Shown: positions 23,001-33,457, counted from the stretch's first letter. The stretch is DNA of 64,000 bases from Monocercomonoides exilis (GCA_001643675.2 LSRY02000002.1:1529501-1593500); one strand, 5' to 3'. Notes: a model not told the origin generated them from the sequence alone. Translations and numbers: made by a program.

Positions 23001-23748
23001 AGAGACAAAAGGGGAAGAAGAGAAGGAGGAGGAGAAGAAGAAAGAGGAGAAAGAGAAGGAAGAGAAGGAAGAGGAGAAAGAAGGAAAAGATGAAGAAGGA
23101 AAAGAAATTGAAGTAAAAGAAGCAAAAATTGAAGAAGTTGTTACAGAAGAAGAAGAAGGAAAAGAGGAAAAAGAAGAAAAGATTGAAGGAGGAGAGGGAA
23201 AAGAAGAGGATGAAGAAAAAGATGAAAATATTAAAGAGCAAAAGGAGGAGCAAGAAGAGCAAGAAGAAAAAGAAGTTGGAGAAGAAAAACCAGTAGAAGA
23301 CAATAAAGAGGAAGAAGAGGAGGAGGAAGAGGAAGAGGAGGAGGAGGAAGAAGAAGAAGATGATGATGATGATGAAACAGAAATACTAAGAAATAAACTG
23401 AGAGAGAAGTTAAAGGCTCGGTTGAGAGAACAAAAATTGCGTTTGAGAGGAAAGAAGACAGCAGATACGGAAACTGAAGAGGAAGAAGAAGAGGAAGAGG
23501 AAGAGGAAGAGGAGGAAGAAGAAGAGGAAGAGGAAGAAGAAGCTGAAAAAGAAGAAAATGGGGAAAAAGCAGGAAAAATCATAACACAAAGGGATAGCAA
23601 TGTTGAGAAAGAGAAGAAGGAAGAAGAAGAAGAAGAAGGCGAAGAGGAAGGAGAAATAGAAGACGAAGAAGATGCTGATGAAAATGCAACACCTGATTCA
23701 CCTTTAGCACCTCCACCATCCACACCACCTCTGACACCAGATTCTTAG
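20032..23748 (+). CDS. NTF2-like (G3BP-like) domain protein with SR/His-rich and acidic tails, 1238 aa
   Basis: The first ~125 residues have the NTF2 fold pattern seen at the start of G3BP stress-granule proteins: IGTKFSHLYYETYQKRPSEL followed by RFYSTSA, HNGQEQLESFF, KVQTIYVNSVSFQANVLISV and FVIREILHIF. The ATG at 20032 puts this domain at the N terminus; an upstream in-frame ATG adds residues that look like intron read-through. A Pro-rich linker, an unassigned region around residues 210-370 (FVLLPPHEPLKELSRPEIWE), an SR-type stretch, a His/Arg-rich block (~460-500) and long Ser, Lys/Glu and poly-Glu tracts follow, ending in a Pro-rich tail. G3BP proteins also follow NTF2 with acidic and disordered regions, but no RRM or RGG is visible. 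Binding of FxFG-type or RNA-granule partners is inference. Confidence 0.75.
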   Translation: MSSHVNKIGTKFSHLYYETYQKRPSELIRFYSTSAVQIVQRGTEASIHNGQEQLESFFESLKPTKVQTIYVNSVSFQANVLISVAGWMKEEGVEAKLFTNSFVLEQVQDQRKRLFVIREILHIFTAANRAIPLPFGEDKSPLAASASSSLASTSFFPSLPSAPGALPAPPPPPVQTVPFVPFSSAGAAISSKISSLPIQPLYPVIVVEFSTQPRMNEGAVVTLIAKKIQDAEAADILAKSGRSPSTGFVLLPPHEPLKELSRPEIWELITKQKDVGLSSFTLKHPQRVKERNTVCGYGKGIVVDLTVLRRKELREQEKEKEEKSRDKDDKEDDDEEVMLVRLEKMWMAEYIVSLGSLESKGQVATVRWWDVSEQSERKKEERSERKRRHRDSERGKGTRRHSSADDSDTSRSSSRSRSYSSEDDDSSSSSSSSSSSSSSTSSSGSSASSTGSAEYSKRRGHHHRHHHRNPKRHTRRGHHNRRHRRADSTSSTDSSYSTTSESDNSETSSSEDEGSDREGNDVYRGTDKYGAKKGAQKGGKAEKMTLATKEAQKKQQKVKAKAKVAATAKGKAKEKPIARPKLSTVDTHYYNPSAAAGIAKGAGRIADRSLPSSIAPSSSSSSSSSFPASSMYPAKPVVSAMPKDAVSEDMRRLGWGLVEVWTADEDGTSSGGREGGGGSLPKGKKENWTRVKEITIENWDESVKRIQEYAFFRRRTKREMENAGAEEEQAKEAAGVKEKEKEKEKLKKEVKKESAQQKDVNKVMVGKGEEKEKSKDLKVEIAKPKEEKEEAKKEEEAKEEEKKEEKDTPNSASTTNNSNVHNSLMNELWNVEQDNFWSYLLPPNRSSSTKSASSSSASLSSASAASESNAINAVSISIAPLPVSSESSASVEAPQSSSLPLPSSSSSLSSSSTLSSSSTSSPSPSPSPSSPSPSSPSSSAISSTTPSPPAADKQIGTADSLESSDKTSLSLPTATASEALKEEEEEEVVEETKGEEEKEEEKKKEEKEKEEKEEEKEGKDEEGKEIEVKEAKIEEVVTEEEEGKEEKEEKIEGGEGKEEDEEKDENIKEQKEEQEEQEEKEVGEEKPVEDNKEEEEEEEEEEEEEEEEEDDDDDETEILRNKLREKLKARLREQKLRLRGKKTADTETEEEEEEEEEEEEEEEEEEEEEEAEKEENGEKAGKIITQRDSNVEKEKKEEEEEEGEEEGEIEDEEDADENATPDSPLAPPPSTPPLTPDS

Positions 23749-25080
23749 TAATGCCAATGAAAAAGGTAGGAAGGAAGAGAAAGATAGAAAGAAAGGAAAG
23801 AAGAAAGAAAGAAAGAAAGAAATGCTTGAGCCTTTAACAGAGAATATCATCTGAATTGCTTTATATTTTATTATTCTGTCATACTCCTTTTTTTATTTTA
23901 TTTATTTGAACATATTTTTATTTCTATTCTACTCTACTCTATTCTATTCTATTCTATTCTATTTTTTTTTATTTTATTTTAATCTTCTCTTTGTTTTCTT
24001 CTCTTAGCCTCTCTCTTATTTCCTTGTATGTAATTATAATAACTCCATCTCCGATTATTGCGTGGTTCTTATCCCCCCTTTTTTTTTCATTCACCTTCGA
24101 TCTCATTCACACAAAATGAATTTTGTTGCTTGTTGCTCCCATCTTCACTCTTAACTCTCTTTTGTGGTGCATTCATTTTTATTCTAATTATTTTGATTAT
24201 TATTTTGTTATTTTGTTATTGTTGCCTACGGAACGTTGTGTCTCTATTGTCTTAATCATTGTCACAATCATCATTTTTGTTCTTGTTCTTACTCTAACTC
24301 TTTCTCTAACTATTTCTCTTAATTCTTTTCTTGTTGTTGCCCTTGTCATTATCATTATCGTTTTCATTATCATAATTATCATTGTAATTAACAAACTTTA
24401 CTGAAAAAAAAATTGAATTTTCTTTCATGTTTTTATTTTTCTTTGTTGTGTTTTTCTTTATCATTATAATAATTTTTTAGATTATTCATTTAAAATTGAT
24501 GTTTTTTCTTTTCTTTTCTTTTTTTTCTTGGCAAAATAAAAAGACGTACAGTGTTCAACCAACCAGTTATTTTAACTCTTCCTCTCATTTCTGAAAAATG
24601 TGACTTTTCCTCTTCTCGTTCTTTGTGTTGTTGCCTTCACATTTCTTCTTCTTTGTGTATTCTTTCAATGCAATCTTCATTTCTTGTACTTCAACAAGAA
24701 ATAACAAATTCATCTAATTCTTTGAACATCACTTAACAATTCTTGCAATTATTTTGTGCATCATCTTTTTGATACATTTTTTTTATTTATATTCGCATAG
24801 AATGTGCATCGTTATTCCTCTATTGCTGTTTGATTTGTGAATTATGAATTAAAGGATTCGATTGATTGCACAATTTCAATTGTTGACTTTTTTCTTTGAC
24901 TAATTCTTCTATTGTTTTTCTAAACATCATCATTTTAATTTAAGAAAAATGCAATTTTTCAAAAGCTTGAATAAAATATCAGCCAAAAAGGTGAATTTTG
25001 TTCTTTTAATTTTGATTGCATATTTATCAAATTAAAAAAACTATACTTTAGATCACATTCATTTGTTTTTTTGGGACTTT
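23749..25080. other. Intergenic region with simple-sequence repeats
   Basis: This 1.3-kb, T-rich, gene-free stretch contains a GAAA run near 23800-23821, a CTACT/TATTC pentanucleotide run at about 23930-23962, and ATT/ATC-rich degenerate repeats around 24180-24390. Short frames here are low-complexity and unsupported. TATACTTTAG at 25042-25051 resembles a 3' splice site and may end a 5'-UTR intron of the next gene. Confidence 0.45.
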
Positions 25081-28036
25081 ATGTGGATATATCTGTGCCT
25101 TCTTTTTGTTTGGAAAAGCGTCGAAGCACAACAATTCCCTCAGGATGTTGATATTACTATCCTTCACACAAATGATGGTATATATTAAAAATCACATTTT
25201 CTAAACATAAATAAATCTTTTCTGTGATAAAAATTTTACATAATAGTTCATGGTTGGATACGACAAAAAACACATGAGCCTCAGTATGACGCATCACTTG
25301 CAGATTATGAAAATCTCATTTCACATGTAAAATCGCACGAAAGTGATTCTCATCATGTTTTTGCTTTTGATTCTGGCGATTGGATTATGGTAAGCTTTTT
25401 TGCTTTTATTCGCATTGCATTGTTTGTTTATATAATTTCATAAGGGATCTGGACTCAGTGACAGTACTAATATTCCTGGATCCATTAATTTTGATTTGAT
25501 GAATTTGTTATCAATTGATGCTTGGGCTATGGGAACAAAGGAGTTATTTTCTGATGAAATTGTGAAATATATTAAAAACAATATTTCTGACTCTGTAAAA
25601 GAGCGTTATTTATCTGGGAACATTTTGATGAACGATTCTTCAGATCCTGTTACAAATTCTCATAGAATTATAAATATCGAAAATTTCGGGAAGGTTGGTA
25701 TTTTAAGCTTTATTTATACGTTTGATCCGCCTGCAGAAACTGTCTACGTTATTCGTATTGAGTACGCTGCTACTCTTCCTTATGTTAAGGAAATGCTTGA
25801 AGATAAAGATATGCGTATGATAATAGTATTGTGTCACATGGATGTTGTATCTTCCGAAGTTGAGATTGTTCTTCAAAAATTGCGTGTATTCAACAAATAT
25901 ATTCCTATAATTGTACTGGGTGGGCGTTCTCATCTTCAACAGCATTGTTATAATCTTTCTGATAATTCAGTTCGAATCCAAAGTGGTGTGTATTTTTACA
26001 GTATTGGCGCGCTGAACTTGCATCTAGCACTCGAGAAAACTCCAGATAATTCTCCACAAGGATCATATTACAAAATTACTGAACAGAAGGTGCAGTTTCT
26101 GAAAGGAAAGGTTAATGAATTTAAGGAGTTTTGCGAAGTGAACGACAAGAAGTTTGCAAACAAATGGAATGAAGAAGAAATAAATAAGGAAGGCAGAAAG
26201 AGAACTTTGACAAAAATTAGAGATTATGACAGACAAAGGAAAAAGACTTTTGTATTTGGAAATAGATCCACAATATTAAAAACCACTTCTGTTAGTAATT
26301 CTGAATGGGAAACTGAGAACGGAGCAATGATTAGAAAATCCATTGAAGAAAAATTCAATAAACAGAAATTAGGGGAAGTGCTTGGATGTGTTCGAAGCTC
26401 CTACTTTATCAATGTGACAGCAGATGATCCACAATCTCTTGATTATTTTTTGCTTAATACAGTTTACAAAGAAATGGATCCATTTCCGTATGTTCCTCCA
26501 ACATTAGCGTCTCCTCTAACCCCTACATCAGGTTCTTCATCACAATTCCGTTTTTCTCCAGCTGCTGCGGACAACGAGTGGCATCTGCAGATTTTCGCTT
26601 TGGGAAATGAGGCACTCAGATATCATTTGTTCAAAGGGCCTGTTACGAGGGACGATCTGTACAGCATCGATCCATTAAACGAGAAGTTCTGTGCCATTCG
26701 TAACCTCACAGCCAAAATGCTGGAGCAGCTGATGTCTGCGAATATCAGTGAAGTCATGAGTAATGCAGCTGCTTCTGTGAACGGATTAATGGAGCCAGAC
26801 GAGGCGAATTATGAAGGCAAAGCAGAAAGACAGAACGAATATTTTGACAATTACGAATCTTTGCTTGCTCCTTCGAGAACGCATTCAAGCTTTTCAAAAG
26901 GGAAAAAGGAGCATCATTCATCGTTTGAAGGGAAAAGTGAGAAAATATCCCAAAATCAAATAAACATAAAGATTGATCAAATGAAGCGAAATGAGAGAAG
27001 AAAAAGAAGAGAAGAACTTGAAAAGAAATTTATTGAAAAAATGAAGCTGGAGGGAAAACAAAGTCAAGATTATATGGAGAAAAACAAAGAAGATTCAAAT
27101 AGAAAAGAACAAGAAAAGCAATTGGATAGATCAAATGCTTTGCCTCTTACAACTGACAACTATTACTGCACTTTGTCCGTAAACAAATCTCTTCATATTA
27201 AATTGGGGAGATATTCTTCAACATCTGAAATAAATGGAGTTGACGCAGAATTTTCAAATGAACAACATATTTTTGAGCCTTTGCAGCCTCAGCCAAAAAC
27301 TTTTTCACAAGCATTTTCTTTAATTCCACTGTTCTTTTTTAATCAAAACCATATCACATCTCGTGCCAATCTTCCTTCAAATAGCCGTCCACATCGCTTC
27401 ACTTCATCGATGAACAGCCCACATCAACGTTCTTCATCTCATCTTGCGCGTGGTAAGCGAGAATCTTCACTTCATCCTTCTTTCTCTGCATTTACACCTT
27501 TCTCCCACCAATCCACTTCACCCAACGAACTTAGTGACCACTTCACATTTGGCGAGTGGATGCATTTTTCGAACTTTGTGAATGACACCAGCAAGCGGTT
27601 TGATATTATTTCGACTGGGCATGATTGCCATATCATCAAAGATGCTGTTTCCTTGTCCTTGCACGACCTGTATTATCTATTTTATACTGAGCGCACACGA
27701 AATCACGATGTGCTTGCTGATTTCTTCAAAAAGACACCTTGCCCTGTTGAAGTGCATAAAAAGGATGCGATTGCTGCAATTGCAATATTGGGGTGTGTTG
27801 TCGATGTGATTATCGTTGGCTTGGCAATTCTTGGATGTATTTTAAGCCACAAACGAAGAAAACGAAAAGATGAGTGGATGCTTCTTGAAGAAAGAGCAGA
27901 AGAGGAAGGCAAATGGAAACTGGAAGAGAAAGAAGAGAAGAAAGAAAGAAAGAAAGAGGAACCAATTAAAAGCGAGACATATGGTGGGAAATATACTGAG
28001 GTTGAATCACTAAACAAACTAAATTCTCAATTATAA
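25081..28036 (+). CDS. Type I membrane protein with degenerate 5'-nucleotidase/metallophosphatase ectodomain, 943 aa
   Basis: Exons 25081-25177, 25247-25389 and 25445-28036 (introns 69 and 55 bp) join in frame. A signal peptide (MWIYLCLLFVWKSVEA) is followed by the UshA/5'-nucleotidase-type metallophosphatase pattern: ILHTNDVHGW (Asp32, His34), FDSGDW (Asp77), then SGLSD. The family's GNHE is GTKE (residues 110-113), GH is CH (210-211) and GGHSH is GGRSH (239-243). The ligand Asn, the catalytic His and one ligand His are therefore replaced, while the first metal site is largely kept. A charged, partly Ser-rich insert (~470-700) is followed by a second folded region (EWMHFSNFVNDTSKRFDII), a transmembrane helix near residue 870 (VVDVIIVGLAILGCIL) and a Lys/Glu-rich cytosolic tail. 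Probably a surface or lumenal pseudoenzyme or a phosphatase with altered chemistry. Confidence 0.8.
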
Positions 28037-28569
28037 AGGATGGCTTAAAATGAAATAAGATCGTATCTAATAATTAAAAAAACGAAGATTTCATGATGTA
28101 GCAATAATAATAAGTGTAGAATTATTTTTTTTTTAATGCTTTCAACGGTAAAGTTGATATCCTGCGATATGCGTATCAAGTATTTAAATTTGTGTATTCT
28201 ATGATTTCTGTACAAAGCATTAATTGAAAGGAAAAACAATTTTTGTTTAACAACATATTTTGCATTTTTTTTCTATATCAATTTTTTTAGTGTTTATCTT
28301 CAGCTACTTTTGTTACTAGGTTTTGCAAACAGTTAAGAAAGCTAGAATTTTTAACAGATTTAACATTATAATTGTTTCATCTTTAGTGTTTAAAAGTAGT
28401 TTTCTTTATTTTCAGATTTTTTCCTCGAAATGATGCTTTGAAGATTGATGTTTTCTGATTTGTACAGTATGGCACAATATTTAATCCTACAAATGTTGTC
28501 TGAAGATATTTTATTTAATCATTAGAGTTCATATTTTGTAATATATGATTGAAATTTCAATTTTCTGTA

Positions 28570-28605
<36 letters not shown>

Positions 28606-28977
28606 CATGCTAGTGTTTTCCAGTCTCGTTTCTTTCTTTCATTCTTTCTTTTGTTTTATGTGTATAACTTAAAAAATTTAAAGGAGCGAAATTTTTAAAA
28701 TATTTTTGATTTTATTTTTTTAAAATAATAAATAGCATTATTTGTGTGTTATTTTTGATATTTTTAGTCTTTTCTTTTGTTGTTAGTTCAAACAATTAAT
28801 ACCACTTATTAAAACTTTGATTAAGAAATTTCCAAATTTTAATTATGGATTATGAAGGGGAAATAAAACGAAAAATTGACAGTTTGGTAAGGGAGTTCAT
28901 AGCGACAAGTATAAAAATTGTCTTAAAAAGGAATTATAACCTTCAAAACCCTAATTTAGGGATGTGAGAATTCTTAA
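28037..28977. other. AT-rich convergent intergenic DNA with poly(T) tract
   Basis: No gene is supported here. A run of about 33 T lies near 28571-28604. The stretch is the left part of a 2-kb gap between the 3' ends of two convergent genes and ends at the repeat element starting at 28978. Confidence 0.45.
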
Positions 28978-29340
28978 ATGGGGCAAAATATTTAACTTCA
29001 AGCATTTTCAGAAAAAAATTATACACTTTTCATTGACTTTTTGAGGTCAAAAAACACAAAATAATTAGTCCATTTTTTGACATTCGTGAAATGTTGGAAA
29101 ACTTCATATTTTGATTTCAACGATGCCTGCTTTCAGAAATGAAAATCCAATTTATTTTGAAATCTGAGAGAGCGAAATAAAGTTATGAGCGAAACAATTT
29201 TTTCTTCCTTTGTTTATTAAAAGCTTAAAAGTCCTAATTTTCCTTCATTTTTATTTGTGTTTTTTTTTAAAACGCAAAAAGTCCATGCATAGTGCATTCT
29301 TATACAATAAAAATTCATGAAGTGAAATATTTTGCCCCAT
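28978..29340 (+). mobile_element. MITE-like element with ATGGGGCAAAATATTT terminal inverted repeats (copy 2)
   Basis: The left end ATGGGGCAAAATATTTAACT and right end GTGAAATATTTTGCCCCAT are inverted repeats of about 23 bp with one mismatch, 363 bp end to end. The interior aligns with the minus strand of 2721-2992, which lacks about 95 bp next to one end. No coding frame. The immediate flanks do not show a clear target duplication, so the class of the mobilising transposase is open. Confidence 0.65.
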
Positions 29341-29529
29341 ATGTGTTTGCAAGAGAAATAAAAGAAAGACTGCTCACTCCAACTCGCTTTTGATATAAAA
29401 AATATCGATAATAATTTATCCTAGGAAAAATTGTCTCTTTATTTTATTTTATTTTATTTTTTTTTTTTGCTCACCTCAAATGTTTGCATTTTCCGGACGA
29501 ATGATTAGGAACAAGATAATAATTTTGCA

Positions 29530-29604
29530 TTCTTGGTTACATAAAAAAATTAAAAAAATCAAAAAAAAAATTTTTTTTTTTGATTTTATGTGAGAATCCA
29601 AGAT
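29530..29604. repeat. A/T palindrome
   Basis: AATC followed by ten A, then eleven T and GATT (about 29557-29585) is an almost perfect palindrome. It is flanked by weaker inverted arms TCTTGG..ACATAAAA and TTTTATGT..CCAAGA. It could be the core of a decayed inverted-repeat element. The rest of 29341-30100 is AT-rich without a supported gene. Confidence 0.4.
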
Positions 29605-30100
29605 TGAAATAAAAGACTGTATATGCATTTATAATTGGCTTTTTCTTCGTTCCTCAGAAAAATTTTAATGAAAAAAAAAAAAAAAATAAGAGATATGTGA
29701 AAAAGTAATATTGAAATATTTCATTCAATATGCTTTCTCAAAAAACGAATAGAGCAATGAAGAAATATGAACATATTACGCAATCAATTTTCAATGAGAT
29801 GCAACTTGCAAAAAGTGTAAACACGAATAATTTACATCTTCTGCATTATTTTACATTAAGAATATTTCTGCTTTTCAAGATAAATTAAGAATTAATGAAT
29901 TCAAAAGCATTTAACAAACACCATAAAGAACATAAAATTCAGGCAATCAGATAAACGAACTTCAATAAAAATGCCAATCCAAAAAATAAAATTTAACAAA
30001 ATAAAACACAGTTCAAAAAAACCAACTTTTCTCTTCAACATCCAACAGTTTTTAAAAGTGAAATGTTAAAATCCATTAAGAAATAAAAGCACACAAATAC

Positions 30101-31802
30101 TTACCAATCATCTTCCACCCCACCTCCTTCTAAACAATCTCCCCCACCAAAGGAATCAATGAATTTTGTCGAAGAATCAATTTGTCTTTCTTTTTCTTCT
30201 TTCTCTCTCTCTTTTTTTTCTTTCGCTTCAATTGCCTTTCTTCGTTCTTCTTCTTTAATTGCCTTTCTTTTTCTTTCTTCCGCTTCAATTTCTTTTCTTC
30301 GTTCTTCCGCTTCAATTACTTTTCTTCGTTCTTCTGCTGCAATCTTTCTTTTTTCCATTTCTCTTCTTCTTCTTTCTTTCTCTTCGATTTCCTTTCTCCT
30401 TTCTCCAGCTTCAATTACCCTTCTTATTTTTTCCTCTTCAACCTTTTTTTCTTCCTCTTCTTTTCTTTTTGTATATTCATACATTATACTATCTTCAATT
30501 TCTCGATTTTTTTCTCTTTCAACTAACGAATGGACTATATTGGAGTCCTCAGCCATTGCTTCGCGTTTTAATTGTTCTTCAAGCAAATCGTTATCGTCTA
30601 TTACCTTTTTCGATTTCGGAACGAAAGACTGCTCATTTTTATTCGAAATCTTTTGAGTTGGATATTCTTTTCCTTGAAGAGGCCTATTATTTTCATTTAT
30701 TGCCTCCACATTTTTCGAAGCCGATGAATCTTTGAGAACGTTTTGAACAGCAATTACGTTTTTTTGAATAATTCCTTCATCTCTTCTGTTCGACTTATTT
30801 GCAAAGTCTTCATTTGCAGAATTTCTAACATAAGTTGGCTTTAATGCTCCTGCAGCTAAATTATTTGTTGAAGGCTGGGAAAATGCTTTATCATTAACCA
30901 ATATTTTTTTATTCCTTTTTGATTTGTATCTCCAAGCGCAGCCTATAACAGTAAAAGTTAGGAAAACAGAAGCAAGTGCCAAAGCAATGGAATTCGTTCC
31001 GCGACGGTTGGTTAAATTTGCGGTAACTGGTGATTTTGAGGGATAAAGAACATCGATAATTCCATCAACAACAGTTATAACAGCCTTTACAAAACGATTA
31101 AATTAAAAAAAAAAAAAAAAAAAGCAATTCATTAAAAATACGCAACAAATTTAGGCTTATGATTTCAGTCAAAAACATACCATTCCAAATTCACCTTTTC
31201 GTAAATAGGACTTCGTTTTATTGAAAATTGCCTTTATACTCAAATCAGTCAAAATATCTGCAACTCCACTTCCAGTTTTCATGTACATTTTTCGATCTTG
31301 TACTCTAAGCAAAATGATTTTGGATGAAAATATAGAAAAATCAATTTTGTTGAAAGCAAACACAAGTGCATAAAGAATTCCATTATTAGTAGTTTTTCCC
31401 ACTCCCCAGTTGTTGAAAACTGAAACCGCAAAAACTTCTGGGGTTATTCCTTCTTTCAATCGCTTCATTAAAAATCAATTATTAAAAACATGTTAAATGG
31501 AACGAGTTCAATACAAGTTATCAAACATCTATTATTATCAAAGCTATTTCTATTGTTGTTCGATCTTCAAATTTTGAAATTTTATCATTTAATTCAATGA
31601 CAACATTTTGAGGTAAGTACCCAATTGGGTCACATATCCAATTCTTGTTTGAACCACCAATTTCACTTTTGTGATTTTCATCGTGTTGAAGAATTGAAGA
31701 AACGAAACAAAGCTCTGGATTGACCTTTGGATTTGGTATATCAGTGGGAGCCCATTGGGCTTTAACGAATACGAAATTTATGAAAAATAAAAGGAATATC
31801 AT
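30101..31802 (-). CDS. TPM-domain type I membrane protein with charged coiled-coil tail, 513 aa
   Basis: Exons 31802-31527, 31462-31181 and 31084-30101 (introns 64 and 96 bp) join in frame. A signal peptide (MIFLLFFINFVFVKAQ) precedes a TPM (YgcG/DUF477) domain at about residues 50-180: WICDPIGYLPQNVVIELNDK, TTIEIALIIID, VFNNWGVGKTTNNGILYALV, YMKTGSGVADILTD. Such domains are found in bacterial membrane proteins and in a plant thylakoid lumen phosphatase. A transmembrane helix (ALASVFLTFTVIGCAWRY, ~220-240) is followed by a Glu/Arg/Lys coiled coil with repeats of the type RRKEIEAEER. The end, FGGGDCLEGGGVEDDW, echoes the Gly-rich, Trp-terminated end of many TPM proteins, which supports this stop. 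The stop overlaps GGTAAGTA, a good 5' splice site, so an extra 3' exon cannot be excluded. Its start is 32 bp from the divergent protease start. Confidence 0.82.
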
Positions 31803-31834
31803 ATTTTTTTATTGATGTTCCATAATAATAATTT
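31803..31834. promoter_or_regulatory. 32-bp divergent start-to-start interval (TPM gene / cathepsin gene)
   Basis: Only 32 AT-rich bases separate the two start codons, which read outward in opposite directions. Both promoters, or one bidirectional promoter, and both 5' leaders must fit here or overlap the neighbouring coding sequence. Both encoded proteins have signal peptides. I see no recognisable motif in the interval. Confidence 0.6.
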
Positions 31835-33202
31835 ATGAAAACTTGGATAACAATTTTTTATTTTGCTGTTTTTGTTCCAGATATAAGCTTTTGCGCAATA
31901 TCTTTAAGTTTGATAACTTTATACGTTAATGATGTAATGAAGCTTTAGATGCAAAAAACTTGAAAACTTTGAGAGATGGAAGGAAATACTTACAACCAAT
32001 AAATCCTTTTTCTTTAAAGAAATTACGTCATTCAAATTTGAATTTACCTAAATTCTATGATTTACAAAAGGTTTTTCATAATTTTGTATCATTCATGCTT
32101 ATAAAATAAATATTTTCCAGGAATATCCAGATTGTATATCTCTCAAGAATATTAAAAATCAAAGGAACTGCGGAGCCTGTTGGGCTTTTGCTTCAACTGG
32201 CGCATATGCAGATGCATTGTGCATTTCAAAAAACATATCTGTTGATCCATCGCCACAATATTCAATGAATTGCGATAAATTTTGCCCTCCTGAACCATAT
32301 CAAGATAGATGTGATGGTACAAACAATTTTTTAGCTCATAACTAACATCTCTCAACGATAATTTTAACAAAAATTTAGATGGATGCAAAGGTGGAACGCT
32401 CTATATGTCAACATTATGTTTTGCCTCCTTTTATTATTTTTTAAGTTAATGATATTTTTCAACACAATTGTCAAAAGGGTTAAATGAAAACCACATTGTC
32501 GATGAAAAATGCTTTCCATATGCTGCCGATAAAAAGCAGTGCTCTAGCGAATGCAATGCATCTGACGTTCAACTTCAAAAATATCCGTATTAAAATTTTC
32601 AACTTGTTTTTTCTTTTTACAAAAAGCTTAATATCTTTAATTTCAATTTATACTTTTGCATTATTCTTTCACTTATTTTGTTTTTGCTATCGTACGAATG
32701 CATTTGCACACTTTTGAACAGTCAAATGTGCGGAGGAACTTTGAGGGATAACTCAGTTAAGGGAATGCGTGCTGCTCTCTATCATTATGGATCTCTTTTG
32801 GGTATGTTTCATCTTTTTATTTTTCTATTTTTTATTTATGACTCTTACACATTATTTGCAAAAATTATTCCTCTGATACTCATGATTTTCGAATCCTCTA
32901 TTTCTTATGACAATCAATTATTTTTCTTTGATATTGAAGTGGGATTTTTTGTTTATGATGATTTTAATCAATATCACGGAGGAGTGTACAAACAAAAAAC
33001 GGGGAGGCAAACAGATTACCACGCAGTTCGCATTGTTGGATGGGGCGAAGAAGACGATGGCTCACCGTATTGGATCATTCAGAACAGCTGGGGAGAAAAC
33101 TGGGGTGAAAAAGGAAGATTTCGTATGGCTGCAGGGATCAATGACTGCATCATTGAAGAGGAATACTACTTCTTTTTCCCATGTGATGAATTTGAAGGTT
33201 GA
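31835..33202 (+). CDS. Cathepsin B-like C1 cysteine protease, seven exons, 302 aa
   Basis: Exons 31835-31907, 31949-32070, 32121-32316, 32379-32444, 32478-32586, 32722-32801 and 32940-33202 join in frame throughout; introns are 41, 50, 62, 33, 135 and 138 bp. A signal peptide ([14 protein letters not shown]...SFC) and a short ~40-residue pro-region ([13 protein letters not shown]) precede the mature enzyme. [17 protein letters not shown] holds the oxyanion Gln and catalytic Cys. DGCKGG is the conserved Cys-Gly-Gly turn, [11 protein letters not shown] holds the catalytic His, and [15 protein letters not shown] the catalytic Asn. The [14 protein letters not shown] start and CPPEP segment resemble cathepsin B/Z rather than L; no clear occluding loop is seen. 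The triad is complete, so an active lysosomal or secreted protease is expected. A short exon-4/5 segment ([12 protein letters not shown]) is unusual and its splice sites are the least certain. Confidence 0.88.
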
Positions 33203-33457
33203 TGATAAACAATAACCTTTACAACTTGTTGAATTTTTTAAATGAGAAGAAAATTAATTCCCAAAGATTATTTATTTTTCGTCAAAGTTGTAATATTTTT
33301 TGAACATTTCACATTTTTGCCATTTTGTTTTAAGCTAATATACATATTTTTTTTGTCTATTTTCATCTATAAAACTTAATGGAAAAAGATTTTGATTCTT
33401 TTTAATTTAAAAGTTGTGAACATTTTTCATTCAACAGTGAGTTCAAATCTTTTCATA
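33203..33457. other. AT-rich 3' flank of the protease gene
   Basis: No gene is visible. The stretch carries the 3' UTR of the protease gene and ends at a TA-flanked inverted-repeat element. Confidence 0.4.

Noticed and set aside
22545-23723. Ser-rich 392-codon minus-strand frame opposite the NTF2-domain gene tail
   Set aside because: It is the antisense of the poly-Glu/Lys coding tract, contains no folded segment and lies within a better supported gene.
24058-24404. Short hydrophobic frames in the gap upstream of the nucleotidase-like gene
   Set aside because: They come from T-rich simple sequence, overlap in several frames and show no conserved-looking segment or sensible start context.
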